Origin: Oscillospiraceae bacterium
GTDB taxonomy: Bacteria > Bacillota > Clostridia > Oscillospirales > Oscillospiraceae
Assembly (NCBI GenBank): GCA_017415425.1
Contig: JAFQGT010000017.1
Location: 62,001 to 126,000 of the forward strand
Reading direction: 5' to 3'
Length of the DNA: 64,000 nucleotides
The notes beneath the pieces were generated by a model. The model was not told the origin of the DNA and searched no databases. It saw only the letters and a list, made by a program, of their open reading frames with translations. A program made the position numbers and the translations under genes. Below are positions 16,734 to 24,402 of the stretch, piece by piece. The stretch's first letter is position 1. Each line of letters starts with the position of its first letter.

Positions 16734-18362
16734 TTATTCCGCGGAGATCAAATAATAATAAACAGGTTGTCCGCCGCGAAGCAGATTTACATCCGCGCTG
16801 GGACAGATATCGGCAAACAGGTCAGCAGCTTTCTGGGCGTGCTTTTCCTGAATGTCTGCGCCGTAGTAGATGGTGATGTATTCCTTACCGGAATTACGCA
16901 CCTTTTCGGCCAGTGCCTTCAGCAGGACCTTAATATCCCGGCTGGTGCCGAACAGACCCTTACCGTCAATGGCCAGATAGTCACCCTCGTGAATGTCGTG
17001 GCCGTCGAAATCGGAGTTTCGGGCGGCGTAGGTGATCTGCATCGTCTCCACTGTGTCAAGAGCCTCGGCCATAGCTTCGATGTTCTCTTCCACAGTGCCC
17101 TCGGGGTTGAAGTTCAGCATCGCGGTAACGCCCTGGGGAACGGTCTTGGAGCTGATGACCACCACATTCTTGGGGGTCAATGCATTCACCTGCTGAGCAG
17201 CCATAATGATGTTCTTATTGTTGGGAAGCACAAAGATGGTCTCGGCAGGCACTTTGTTCACAGCCTCCAGAATATCCTGGGTGCTTGGATTCATCGTCTG
17301 GCCGCCGGAGATGATGCCGTCCACCCCCAGATTCATAAATACATCCGCAAGACCGTCACCGGCACAGACGGATACCACACCCAGAGGCTTTTCCGGCTGG
17401 GCGATCTTAGGAGCTTTTTCCGCCTCACTCATCACCTTTTCGGTGTGCTGCAGACGCATATTCTCGATCTTTACTGTGACAAAAGAGCCATAGTCAATGG
17501 CTTCGTGCATCGCCTTGCCGGGATCGTTGGTGTGGACGTGAACCTTGATGATCTCGTCATCATCCACCAGCACCAGGCTGTCGCCCAGGCCGGACAGAAA
17601 CTGGCGCAGTTTTTCCGGGTCCTTATCATTCTCCCGGGAGATGATGAACTCGGTGCAGTAGGTGAAGGTGATATCCTCGGTGTCGAAGTCGGAGAAGTCA
17701 GCCTGATCGGAGGTCTCCTGCACGCCACCCTCGGGAGCAACGACGTCCTCACCCCGAAGAGCGCAAAGCATTGCCTCCAGTGCCACCAGCCAGCCCTTGC
17801 CGCCGGCATCCACCACGCCGGCCTTCTTCAGCACCGGGTTCTGGTTGACGGTGTTGGCAAGCGCCACCTTGGCTTCTTCGATGGCGGCTTCGTGGACAAA
17901 TTCAAAATAATTATTTTCCTCAGCGGCGTCCAGTGCCTTGGCGGCAGCCAGGCGAGCCACAGTCAGAATTGTGCCCTCAGCGGGCTTCATCACTGCCTTA
18001 TAGGCAGCATCCACGCCTTCCTGCAGGGCATTGGCCCACAGGACACCGTCACAAACCGCTGCGCCCTTCAGCTTCCGGGAGATACCCCGCAACAGCAGGG
18101 ACAGAATCACACCGGAGTTGCCTCTTGCGCCCCGAAGCATCGCCTTGGCAGCAATGTCGGCAGCCTTCTCCAAAGAGGGGTCTTCCGCTTTCCGCAGGTC
18201 AGAAGCGGCGGCGTTGATGGTCATAGACATATTGGTGCCGGTATCGCCGTCCGGCACGGGGAATACATTCAGCTCGTTGAGCTTTTGTTTGTTAATTTCT
18301 ATTGAGGCTGCCGCGCTGATCATCAATCGGCGGAAATCGGCCCCGTTAATCGTCTGACGCAA
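16734..18362 (-). CDS. DAK2-domain protein, FakA-like fatty acid kinase subunit (YloV)
   Basis: 542 aa. The N-terminal DhaL-like ATP-binding domain shows NVFPVPDGDTGTNM (Mg-binding Asp residues) and GARGNSGVILS; an FTYCTEFII region starts the middle domain; the C-terminal part carries the IKVHVHTNDPG and SVCAGDGLADVFMNLGVDGIISGGQTMNPS motifs of FakA. FakA phosphorylates fatty acids bound to a FakB protein; no fakB is in this window. The start is TTG 18362, which has GGAGG nine bases upstream, while the next Met is 13 codons in. It is the last gene of an operon with gpmI and a YloU-type protein, the usual yloU-yloV pairing. Confidence 0.92.
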   Translation of the reverse strand: MRQTINGADFRRLMISAAASIEINKQKLNELNVFPVPDGDTGTNMSMTINAAASDLRKAEDPSLEKAADIAAKAMLRGARGNSGVILSLLLRGISRKLKGAAVCDGVLWANALQEGVDAAYKAVMKPAEGTILTVARLAAAKALDAAEENNYFEFVHEAAIEEAKVALANTVNQNPVLKKAGVVDAGGKGWLVALEAMLCALRGEDVVAPEGGVQETSDQADFSDFDTEDITFTYCTEFIISRENDKDPEKLRQFLSGLGDSLVLVDDDEIIKVHVHTNDPGKAMHEAIDYGSFVTVKIENMRLQHTEKVMSEAEKAPKIAQPEKPLGVVSVCAGDGLADVFMNLGVDGIISGGQTMNPSTQDILEAVNKVPAETIFVLPNNKNIIMAAQQVNALTPKNVVVISSKTVPQGVTAMLNFNPEGTVEENIEAMAEALDTVETMQITYAARNSDFDGHDIHEGDYLAIDGKGLFGTSRDIKVLLKALAEKVRNSGKEYITIYYGADIQEKHAQKAADLFADICPSADVNLLRGGQPVYYYLISAE

Positions 18363-18378
18363 TTGTCGTTACCTCCGG

Positions 18379-18732
18379 TTATCCGATAGTGATGGCATCC
18401 ACAAACACATTGACGGCGCGAACCTCTGTGCCGGTGCATTTGTTTACCATATAGCGTACTTCGTCGATGATGGCGTTGCCCACGGCGGTCAGATTGACTC
18501 CGTTGCCTACCATAATGTGCAGATCAATGGAGATGGTGCCGTCCTCGTGGAACTCCACCCGGACGCCCTTACCCATAGACTCTTTCCGCAGCAGGTGGTA
18601 GACACCGTCGGAGACAGAGCGGGCAACCATACCCTTGACACTCAGGCAGTTAATGGCGGCAGTGCCGGCAATATCGGTGTATACACTGGTGCTGACGTTA
18701 ACAGAACCATTTTCGTTGTTGTGACGAACCAT
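18379..18732 (-). CDS. Asp23/Gls24 family protein (YloU)
   Basis: 117 aa member of the Asp23/Gls24 envelope-stress family. Motifs: VYTDIAGTAAINCLSVKGM near residue 20, GVRVEFHEDGTISIDLHIMVGNGVNL in the middle, and VNVFVDAI at the end. These small alpha/beta proteins are cytoplasmic and membrane-associated, and in Firmicutes one copy sits directly upstream of the FakA-like gene, as here (16 bases). ATG 18732 has AGGAGG eight bases upstream. The role is probably linked to lipid or envelope homeostasis; that is inference from the neighbour. Confidence 0.9.
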   Translation of the reverse strand: MVRHNNENGSVNVSTSVYTDIAGTAAINCLSVKGMVARSVSDGVYHLLRKESMGKGVRVEFHEDGTISIDLHIMVGNGVNLTAVGNAIIDEVRYMVNKCTGTEVRAVNVFVDAITIG

Positions 18733-18773
18733 AATCAGTACCTCCTAATTCAAGTTCTGGATGGGGCGGTCGG

Positions 18774-20336
18774 TCAGACCATACTGTCCTCCCAGCAGGC
18801 GGGAGCGGTCAGACCCATCATCTTCACAATGGTGGGTGCTACATTGGCAAGGCCATAGGCGCCGTCCTTCACAGCCCAGTTGGTGTCCCTGTCATAAATG
18901 ATAAAGGGAACGGGGTTCAAAGAGTGGGCAGTTCGGACAGAGGTCTTGCCCTTCTTGGTTTCGGTCATCTGATCGGCGTTGCCGTGGTCGGCGGTGACCA
19001 GAACAGTATAGCCGTACTGATCGGCGGCTTCCACGATGGCGGCAAGACCATTATCCACGCACTCCATAGCGTAGACAACTGCGTCCATAACGCCGGTGTG
19101 GCCTACCATATCGCCGTTGGGGAAGTTGCAGCGGATGAACTGGAACTTTTTGCAAGCCATCGCTTCTACCACCTTCTCGGTGATCTCCTTGGACTTCATA
19201 GCAGGTGCCTGCTCGAAGGGGATCACATCGGAGGGGATCTCCTCATAGACCTCCAGCTCTTCACAGACCTTGCCGGAACGGTTGCCGTTCCAGAAATAAG
19301 TCACGTGGCCGTACTTCTGAGTCTCGGATACGGCATATTCGTGAATACCGGCGTTGCACAGCACCTCGGTGAGGGTGTTCTGGATCACAGGGGGCTGTAC
19401 CAGATAATGTTCGGGGATGTTCAGGTCGCCGTCATACTGGAGCATACCGGCAAATTTGACACCGGTGTAGTCGCCCCGGTCAAACTTGTCAAAATCTTTC
19501 CGGTCAAAGGCCAAACTGATCTCCTGTGCCCGGTCGCCACGGAAGTTGAACAGAACTACGGAGTCGCCGTTTGCGATCTTGGCTACAGGCTCACCGTTTC
19601 TTGCCACCACAAAGGCGGGCAGATCCTGGTCAATGACGCCGGTCTCGGCACGATAGGTCTCGATGGCTTCCGTGGCGGAAGCGAACTGACGGCCAATGCC
19701 CTGCACGTGGGTTCTCCAGCCGTTTTCCACCATAGCCCAGTTGGCTTCGTACCGGTCCATCGTCACTTGCATACGGCCGCCGCCGGAGGCGATGGCGTAG
19801 TCGCAGCCTTCGGTATTCAGCGTCTGCAAGGTAGTCTCCAGCATTTCCACATACTCCAGTGCGGAGGTGGCGGGCACATCACGGCCATCCAGCAGAATGT
19901 GGCAGTAAGCCTTCTTTACACCGGCGGTGTGGGCAGCCTTCAGAAGGGCGATCAAGTGATGAATATTGGAATGGACATTGCCGTCGGACAAAAGGCCAAT
20001 AAAGTGCATTGCGTGGCCGACCTTGGCGTTCTCCACCAGATCGACCCAAGTAGCGGATGCAAACAGCGTGCCATTTTCAATGGACTCGCCCACCAACTTT
20101 GCGCCCTGGGAATAAACCTGGCCACAGCCAAGGGCGTTGTGACCAACCTCGGAGTTGCCCATATCTTCGTCGGAGGGCAGACCGACGGCAGTGCCGTGGG
20201 CTTTCAGGTAGGTGTGGGGGCAGGTAGCAAGCAAACGATCCAGCGTGGGAGTCTTGGCAACCACAACAGCGTCACCGCTGCCGCCATCGCCCTTGCCTAC
20301 GCCGTCCATAATAACCAAAACAATCGGCTTTTCCAT
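18774..20336 (-). CDS. gpmI: 2,3-bisphosphoglycerate-independent phosphoglycerate mutase
   Basis: 520 aa two-Mn enzyme that interconverts 3- and 2-phosphoglycerate in glycolysis. The phosphatase-domain start VLVIMDGVG has D11, and the nucleophile S62 is in GNSEVGHNALGCG. Later metal-site motifs are LFNFRGDRAQE, NFPNGDMVGHTG and VTADHGNADQM. Start ATG 20336 has GGAGG ten bases upstream; a longer in-frame extension of 14 codons lacks one. Manganese dependence makes the Mn-riboswitch elsewhere in this window relevant to metal balance. It is the first gene of the gpmI-yloU-fakA operon. Confidence 0.96.
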   Translation of the reverse strand: MEKPIVLVIMDGVGKGDGGSGDAVVVAKTPTLDRLLATCPHTYLKAHGTAVGLPSDEDMGNSEVGHNALGCGQVYSQGAKLVGESIENGTLFASATWVDLVENAKVGHAMHFIGLLSDGNVHSNIHHLIALLKAAHTAGVKKAYCHILLDGRDVPATSALEYVEMLETTLQTLNTEGCDYAIASGGGRMQVTMDRYEANWAMVENGWRTHVQGIGRQFASATEAIETYRAETGVIDQDLPAFVVARNGEPVAKIANGDSVVLFNFRGDRAQEISLAFDRKDFDKFDRGDYTGVKFAGMLQYDGDLNIPEHYLVQPPVIQNTLTEVLCNAGIHEYAVSETQKYGHVTYFWNGNRSGKVCEELEVYEEIPSDVIPFEQAPAMKSKEITEKVVEAMACKKFQFIRCNFPNGDMVGHTGVMDAVVYAMECVDNGLAAIVEAADQYGYTVLVTADHGNADQMTETKKGKTSVRTAHSLNPVPFIIYDRDTNWAVKDGAYGLANVAPTIVKMMGLTAPACWEDSMV

Positions 20337-20393
20337 ATAGTATATCCTCCAAAACGGGTTATGTACAAATTTCTGCATTTTATCAGTCGTATT

Positions 20394-20422
20394 ATTTTAC
20401 ATCATTTTTGTCCAAGTTACAA
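20394..20422 (-). promoter_or_regulatory. Promoter of the gpmI operon
   Basis: Minus strand: -35 TTGTAA (20417-20422), 17-base spacer, -10 TAAAAT (20394-20399), about 55 bases upstream of gpmI. Confidence 0.65.
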
Positions 20423-20613
20423 CCTATTTTTGAAAATTCACCAATTCCGCCGAAAAAAACCGTTTAACAATAGGGAGTTTGTGGCAAAAATCTGAGGATT
20501 GTTAATGAGATTTTAAGGGAAGATTTAGAAAAACACATAGCAGAGCTCTCTTGACTGAGGGGAGAAATTGTGGTAGTATAACGGCGTTGCAGGCACATCT
20601 TAATAAAATAAAC

Positions 20614-20700
20614 GCCGTTGTGGTGGAATAGGTAGACACAAGGGACTTAAAATCCCTCGGAGTAAAATCCGTACCGGTTCGATTCCGGTCAGCGGCACCA
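20614..20700 (+). tRNA. tRNA-Leu (anticodon UAA)
   Basis: 87 nt with encoded CCA. Acceptor GCCGTTG pairs with CAGCGGC; the anticodon stem AGGGA/TCCCT encloses CTTAAAA with anticodon TAA; a long variable arm (CGGAGTAAAATCCG) marks a class II tRNA; the T-arm is CCGGTTCGATTCCGG. It reads UUA codons. A terminator hairpin follows directly, and its 3' end is repeated downstream. Confidence 0.97.
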
Positions 20701-20739
20701 AAAACCGGGATGCCCCCTCTGGGGCATCCCGGTATTTAT
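20694..20739 (+). repeat. Direct repeat copy 1: tRNA-Leu 3' end plus terminator hairpin
   Basis: A 46-base block beginning with the last seven bases of tRNA-Leu (GGCACCA) and containing the hairpin CCGGGATGCCCC/GGGGCATCCCGG. A copy with 44 of 46 identical bases lies at 21645-21690. The hairpin ends tRNA transcription. Confidence 0.85.
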
Positions 20740-20740
20740 T

Positions 20741-20899
20741 TGTCCTGCAGGAATCGAACCGGAGGTGAGATTCCGGGGAGCGAGGGGAGCGCCGCCGGAG
20801 ACGGGAGGAGCGATCCGAGCGAGTGGCAGCGGTCGGTGTGTAACGCAGCCGCGCCATCGGCAAGGCACACACCGGGCACCGCAACAGGACAGCGGCACC
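20741..20899. other. GC-rich block ending in a second copy of the tRNA-Leu 3' end
   Basis: About 160 bases of GC-rich sequence with no credible gene. It starts with CTGCAGGAATCGAACC, which in reverse complement looks like part of a tRNA T-arm, and ends in CAGCGGCACCAAA, 13 bases identical to the end of tRNA-Leu plus its first flanking bases. It looks like a rearranged tRNA-adjacent fragment; several ORFs through it have no ribosome site. Confidence 0.5.
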
Positions 20900-20935
20900 A
20901 AAGCCCCAAAGGCAACAGCCTTTGGGGCTTTACTT
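20900..20935 (+). terminator. Terminator-like hairpin
   Basis: AAAGCCCCAAAGGC (20900-20913), AACA loop, GCCTTTGGGGCTTT (20918-20931), then ACTTATT. It follows the second GGCACCAAA copy just as the first hairpin follows the tRNA. Confidence 0.85.
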
Positions 20936-21040
20936 ATTACCTTTTCACTCTTCGCTTTTCACTAAAAAACCGTTAGGGTTTTGAAATAATAAGCAATAGT
21001 GAATAGTGAAGAGGTTGTGGTATCCGCTTCGCGAATGAAT

Positions 21041-21244
21041 TTATGATTTGCTTTGATTTTGCATATTCACGATTGCATCTGCCAATACTCTTTGCACCCG
21101 TGACCAAAACCGTTCCGTGACGATTACACGCTTATACTGGCCGCATTCTTCGCACAAATCTTTATCCCAGGATAAAGCGTATCTCCATTTGGAATCGTGG
21201 GTTTCGTTGATCTTATTCCAGCAATTCAAGCAAAATTCTGCCAT
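21041..21244 (-). CDS. Small zinc-ribbon-like protein, hypothetical
   Basis: 67 aa. Two CxxC pairs, CLNC at residues 5-8 and CEEC near residue 32, predict a zinc knuckle; the C-terminal half (FWSRVQRVLADAIVNMQNQ) is a likely amphipathic helix. No family name is recognised. ATG 21244 has GGAGG eight bases upstream, which supports real translation. It is divergent from a ribbon-helix-helix gene, and the two share a region with a strong palindrome. Composition is more AT-rich than the surrounding housekeeping genes, in line with a small acquired island next to tRNA-Leu. It could act as an adaptor or regulator of the neighbour; that is only a guess. Confidence 0.65.
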   Translation of the reverse strand: MAEFCLNCWNKINETHDSKWRYALSWDKDLCEECGQYKRVIVTERFWSRVQRVLADAIVNMQNQSKS

Positions 21245-21267
21245 ACCGGTTCCCTCCTCGTAAATAT

Positions 21268-21290
21268 AGTATACTTAGAGTAAGTATACT
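21268..21290. promoter_or_regulatory. Palindromic operator between divergent small genes
   Basis: AGTATACTTA (21268-21277), GAG, TAAGTATACT (21281-21290): perfect 10-base arms. A third half-site TAAGTATA lies at 21295-21302. The position between a zinc-ribbon gene and a ribbon-helix-helix gene suggests an autoregulatory operator. Confidence 0.6.
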
Positions 21291-21353
21291 TTGCTAAGTA
21301 TAACACATAATCATCTTAAAATATACTCAAATTAAGATATTTTGAGGTGGATT

Positions 21354-21551
21354 ATGCGGAATAAAAACAACAAGCATCTGGGAATAGAGATAGAACCGGA
21401 AGTACATTACAAGCTCCACTATATTGCAAAATATGAGGGGCGCTCCGGAAATGGGCAAATTCTGCATCTGATTCGTCAGTGTATCCGGGATTTTGAAAGT
21501 AAGAACGGCAAAATTCCCATTGATAGTGACGGAAAGAAATCACAGGAATAA
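21354..21551 (+). CDS. Ribbon-helix-helix (Arc-type) DNA-binding protein
   Basis: 65 aa. The short strand HLGIEIEPEVHYKLHYIA followed by KYEGRSGNGQILHLIRQCIRDFE matches the beta-helix-helix pattern of Arc/MetJ repressors, which dimerise and bind palindromic operators through the N-terminal strand. ATG 21354 follows GAGGTGG; an in-frame TTG 12 bases upstream coincides with the ribosome site and is rejected. A perfect palindrome lies about 65 bases upstream, so self-repression is likely. A hairpin with AAAAACCC/GGGTTTTT follows the gene. Its AT content and position suggest the same small island as the zinc-ribbon gene. Confidence 0.72.
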   Translation: MRNKNNKHLGIEIEPEVHYKLHYIAKYEGRSGNGQILHLIRQCIRDFESKNGKIPIDSDGKKSQE

Positions 21552-21594
21552 TTGCTTATTTGGACTATGTGCGTTCAAATGCCGCAAGCCAGGT

Positions 21595-21624
21595 AAAAAC
21601 CCGTTGATATTACTGGGTTTTTGC
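21595..21624 (+). terminator. Terminator of the ribbon-helix-helix gene
   Basis: AAAAACCC (21595-21602) and GGGTTTTT (21615-21622) with a 12-base loop; short stem, so moderate strength. Confidence 0.6.
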
Positions 21625-21644
21625 TTAAATCCTATAAAACAACT

Positions 21645-21690
21645 GGCACCAAATACCGGGATGCCCCCTCTGGGGCATCCCGGTTTTTAT
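21645..21690 (+). repeat. Direct repeat copy 2: tRNA-Leu 3' end plus terminator hairpin
   Basis: Differs from copy 1 at two of 46 bases. The copy has GGCACCAAA but no tRNA body before it, so it is a displaced duplicate. The hairpin also sits two bases after the stop of the convergent gph gene and may end its transcript. Confidence 0.85.
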
Positions 21691-21691
21691 C

Positions 21692-22342
21692 TTATAAAGT
21701 TGCGGCCAGTTCCCGCAGCATTGCAGGCAAGTCTTTGGGGTCGCGGCAGAAATACTTGCCGCCGTTTGCCCGGATGCAAGCTTCATCCCGGAAACCCCAC
21801 AGCACGCTCAGACAGGGCGCACCGGCATTACCGGCGGTGATCACATCTACCTCGCTGTCACCCACATAGATGCAGCGCTCTGCGCCGATGGTAGCCATCG
21901 CTTGATAGAGCATATCGGGGGCGGGCTTTCTGGGGCAGGAGGGGTTTTCTCCCAGAGCAAAGATATCTTCGCCAAAGTACTTCCGCACCAGAGGCTTGGT
22001 GGCCCGATCCGGTTTGTTGGACACCACCGCTACGGCAAATTCCTGCTTGATTTCCTCCAGCGCCTCCAAAATGCCGTCGTAGGGACGGGTCTTGATCTGG
22101 GAGTGAGTGCTGTAAAAATCCTGATAGTAAGCCAGCGCCGTCTCCAGGGTCGGGTCTGTGGGCAAACCCGGCAGAGACAGCCGAACCAGATTGGCAGCGC
22201 CGGTGCCGATAAACTGCCGTACCTCATCCTGCGTCCGTTCCGGACAGCCAAAGTGACGCAGGGTCTCGTTGACCGCGTCGGTCAGGTCTTCCAAGGTACT
22301 CAGCAGCGTGCCGTCTAAGTCAAATAAAATGCCGGTTTTCAT
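21692..22342 (-). CDS. gph: HAD-family phosphatase, phosphoglycolate phosphatase type
   Basis: 216 aa haloacid dehalogenase-type hydrolase. Motif I FDLDGTLLST (nucleophile Asp) is at residues 6-15; motif II VVSNKPDR near residue 115; motif III RKPAPDMLYQAM with the Lys; motif IV YVGDSEVDV near residue 165. The helical cap with TLRHFG and IGTGAANLV between motifs I and II fits the Gph/PGP subgroup. Substrate (phosphoglycolate or another small phosphate ester) is not certain. ATG 22342 follows GAGGAAA; the upstream GTG overlaps the stop of the neighbouring gene and has no site. Cotranscribed behind the replication-loader genes. Confidence 0.85.
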   Translation of the reverse strand: MKTGILFDLDGTLLSTLEDLTDAVNETLRHFGCPERTQDEVRQFIGTGAANLVRLSLPGLPTDPTLETALAYYQDFYSTHSQIKTRPYDGILEALEEIKQEFAVAVVSNKPDRATKPLVRKYFGEDIFALGENPSCPRKPAPDMLYQAMATIGAERCIYVGDSEVDVITAGNAGAPCLSVLWGFRDEACIRANGGKYFCRDPKDLPAMLRELAATL

Positions 22343-22350
22343 AGGTTTCC

Positions 22351-23328
22351 TCACTTGTTTTTCAGTACCCGGATATCCTCGCCTGCAAAGGGGAGCAGTC
22401 GGAAGCTGCCCTGCAGCCGGGAGGCGATCTGGGGAGAGTAGCGTTTTTGAATCTCGGTTATGTTCAGATTGGTGGAAATGATCATAGGCTTGCCCGCCAG
22501 CAGCCGGTCATTGACCAGAGAGTACAACGCGGCGATCACAAAATTGCCGGTGAGTTCCGTACCCAGATCGTCCAGGATCAGCAGATCACAGTTTTCCAGC
22601 TTTTCCCCTTCCAGCCGGGAGGCATCGTCGGGATTAAACCGATTCTTTTCCAGCTTGGCAAACAGGTGCTGAGCGCTTTCGTACGCCACAGAGTAACCCT
22701 TTTGCGCTACTTCCCGGGCGATGCAGGCAGACAGGAAGGTCTTACCAAGTCCCGTACCGCCATTGAATAGCAGGTTGCCGGAATTGGGGGTGAAGTCTTC
22801 CGCGTAACGGCGGCAGGTCTCCAAAGTGCGGGCCATAATGGTCCGGGGGCTGACACCAAATTTGGGATCGACGGTATCGGGGTAGTATTCCAGATGGAAA
22901 TCCCGGAAACACTGCTCCCCGCAGGTCAGAATGGACAGTTCCTTGGTCTGCTCACGGCGGCACAGCTGCTGCAGGCAGCTGCACATAGCGGTACCCAGAT
23001 ATCCGGAGCCGCCGCAATGGGGGCACAGAGGACTTTCATCCAGAAATTCTGCCGGGAACGCCGCTGCGATCAGCGCCTTCCGCTCAGCCTGCAGGGACAG
23101 ATTTGCCTGCTTGACCTCCTCCATAGCAGAGGCAGCATCGCCGCCGTCCAAAAAGGCTGCCTGTGCGGCTAGCGCCATAGATTTGCGCAAAAGCATATCA
23201 ATTTCCCTCACCCGGGGAATGGCTTCATAAACCTGCTGCAACCTGGCCTGCTGCAGGCTCTCCCGATCCGCCTTGGCAGAGGCAAGGGCCTGCCGCGCCC
23301 GGCGTACAACATCTGCACTGTATGCCAT
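22351..23328 (-). CDS. DnaC/DnaI-like helicase loader ATPase
   Basis: 325 aa AAA+ protein that loads the replicative helicase. Residues 1-90 are helical; a zinc-binding stretch CPHCGGSGYLGTAMCSC lies near residue 100; the ATPase has Walker A FNGGTGLGKTFL near residue 187, Walker B LLILDDLG near 250, sensor ISTNLN near 283 and an arginine finger region IASRL. It lies three bases downstream of the DnaD-domain gene, the usual Firmicute pairing of loader components. ATG 23328 is the start; the GGAGGGATAATCG site overlaps the dnaD stop region. Chromosomal rather than phage-borne, given the neighbours. Confidence 0.92.
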   Translation of the reverse strand: MAYSADVVRRARQALASAKADRESLQQARLQQVYEAIPRVREIDMLLRKSMALAAQAAFLDGGDAASAMEEVKQANLSLQAERKALIAAAFPAEFLDESPLCPHCGGSGYLGTAMCSCLQQLCRREQTKELSILTCGEQCFRDFHLEYYPDTVDPKFGVSPRTIMARTLETCRRYAEDFTPNSGNLLFNGGTGLGKTFLSACIAREVAQKGYSVAYESAQHLFAKLEKNRFNPDDASRLEGEKLENCDLLILDDLGTELTGNFVIAALYSLVNDRLLAGKPMIISTNLNITEIQKRYSPQIASRLQGSFRLLPFAGEDIRVLKNK

Positions 23329-23331
23329 CGA

Positions 23332-24210
23332 TTATCCCTCCCGTAACAGTTTTGCAATGGCGTCCAACTCCGCCTGACCCAGCTGGCCGGAGGCACCTTT
23401 GGGGGTGGTCTTCCGGTCACCGGACTGGAGCTGTTCCATAGTATGCAGACCCGCTTCGTGCCAGCGGGTAAGAATCTTGTTCATATAGGCCCAGCTGAGA
23501 CCGCCGGTGTTCAGACAGGTGCGTTCGTAGGCCTGGGCGACAACGGCGTCTTCAAAGCCCATCTCCAGCCAGCTCTGGGCGTACCGCTCCTCTCCCGGAG
23601 TCAGGGTGCGACCTCGGATCTGCAGAATGTTCATAAGACCCTGCAGACGGCTGCGGCGCAGGTTCTGGGCCTGGATGAAGGCAGCAGCCTCCTCCATTGT
23701 ATCGATGCCTTGCTCGGCCCAGGCGTAAGCCTCCTTTTCAATGGTACGCAGGCTGGGATTGCGAAGGTTGCCCTTGGCTTTGGCCCGATCCTTGCAGTAG
23801 CAAACCAGTACGGAGATCACATCTGCCGGCAGACCCAGATACCGAATAAAGCCCAACAGGATCTTCAGTTCCTCGGTGGTCATATTTCTACCCAGCACGC
23901 GCTGTACTTCGCCGTACAGGGACTGGAACTCCCGGTCGGCATCCATCGCGTTCAACACATCCCGCTCGGAGTACTGGGGACGCTCACCGGAGAAAACAGG
24001 GGTCTTCCGGGTTTGGGGCCACAGGCCCAGCTGCCGCAAAGTGGCAGCGGCGCAGCTGTAGCGGGAGGCGGTGAAATGCAGCGCCTGCTGGGCATCCTCC
24101 GGCGGGTTGCCGGCGGTTATGTATAGATACAGCAGGGCAGCATCGCCGTTGGTGGTGCAAAGCAGCTTATGGACGCTGCTCTGGGGGATATGCAATTCGG
24201 TTGCGTTCAT
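23332..24210 (-). CDS. DnaD-domain replication initiation protein
   Basis: 292 aa. DnaD proteins remodel DNA at the origin with DnaA and help recruit the helicase loader. Two C-terminal DnaD-type helical domains are seen: one around residues 95-175 (YGEVQRVLGRNMTTEELKILLGFIRYLGL) and one around 180-265 ending in the hallmark YMNKILTRWHEAG. The N-terminal 85 residues resemble a winged helix. ATG 24210 follows AAAGGAG. First gene of a dnaD-dnaC/I-gph operon driven by a consensus promoter about 35 bases upstream. Confidence 0.9.
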   Translation of the reverse strand: MNATELHIPQSSVHKLLCTTNGDAALLYLYITAGNPPEDAQQALHFTASRYSCAAATLRQLGLWPQTRKTPVFSGERPQYSERDVLNAMDADREFQSLYGEVQRVLGRNMTTEELKILLGFIRYLGLPADVISVLVCYCKDRAKAKGNLRNPSLRTIEKEAYAWAEQGIDTMEEAAAFIQAQNLRRSRLQGLMNILQIRGRTLTPGEERYAQSWLEMGFEDAVVAQAYERTCLNTGGLSWAYMNKILTRWHEAGLHTMEQLQSGDRKTTPKGASGQLGQAELDAIAKLLREG

Positions 24211-24244
24211 AGGCCGCTCCTTTCAAAAAACAGTATTTACCGAC

Positions 24245-24273
24245 ATTATAGCACAGGTTTTTTTTCTATACAA
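24245..24273 (-). promoter_or_regulatory. Promoter of the dnaD operon
   Basis: Minus strand: -35 TTGTAT (24268-24273), 17-base A-rich spacer, -10 TATAAT (24245-24250). Confidence 0.75.
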
Positions 24274-24331
24274 CGGCGGAAAACAAAAGATTTCATAGAA
24301 AAACAGCACCATTTTTTGGCAGTACACAGGA

Positions 24332-24395
24332 TATTGTGGCGGAAAAAGTTTTCGCCACAATACGTAGACCCCGGGGCAGCGCCGCTGCCCCGGGG
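24332..24395. repeat. Two long perfect hairpins between the MATE gene and the dnaD promoter
   Basis: First: TATTGTGGCG (24332-24341) with CGCCACAATA (24353-24362), inner A/T pairs. Second: CCCCGGGGCAGCG (24369-24381) with CGCTGCCCCGGGG (24383-24395). Neither has a clear U-tract on the minus strand, so a simple terminator of the MATE gene is only one option. Confidence 0.6.
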
Positions 24396-24402
24396 AAACA
24401 AA

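Noticed and set aside
20600-20884. 94-aa minus-strand open frame covering tRNA-Leu
   Set aside because: It is translated from the antisense of the tRNA, a well-known false gene type in databases.
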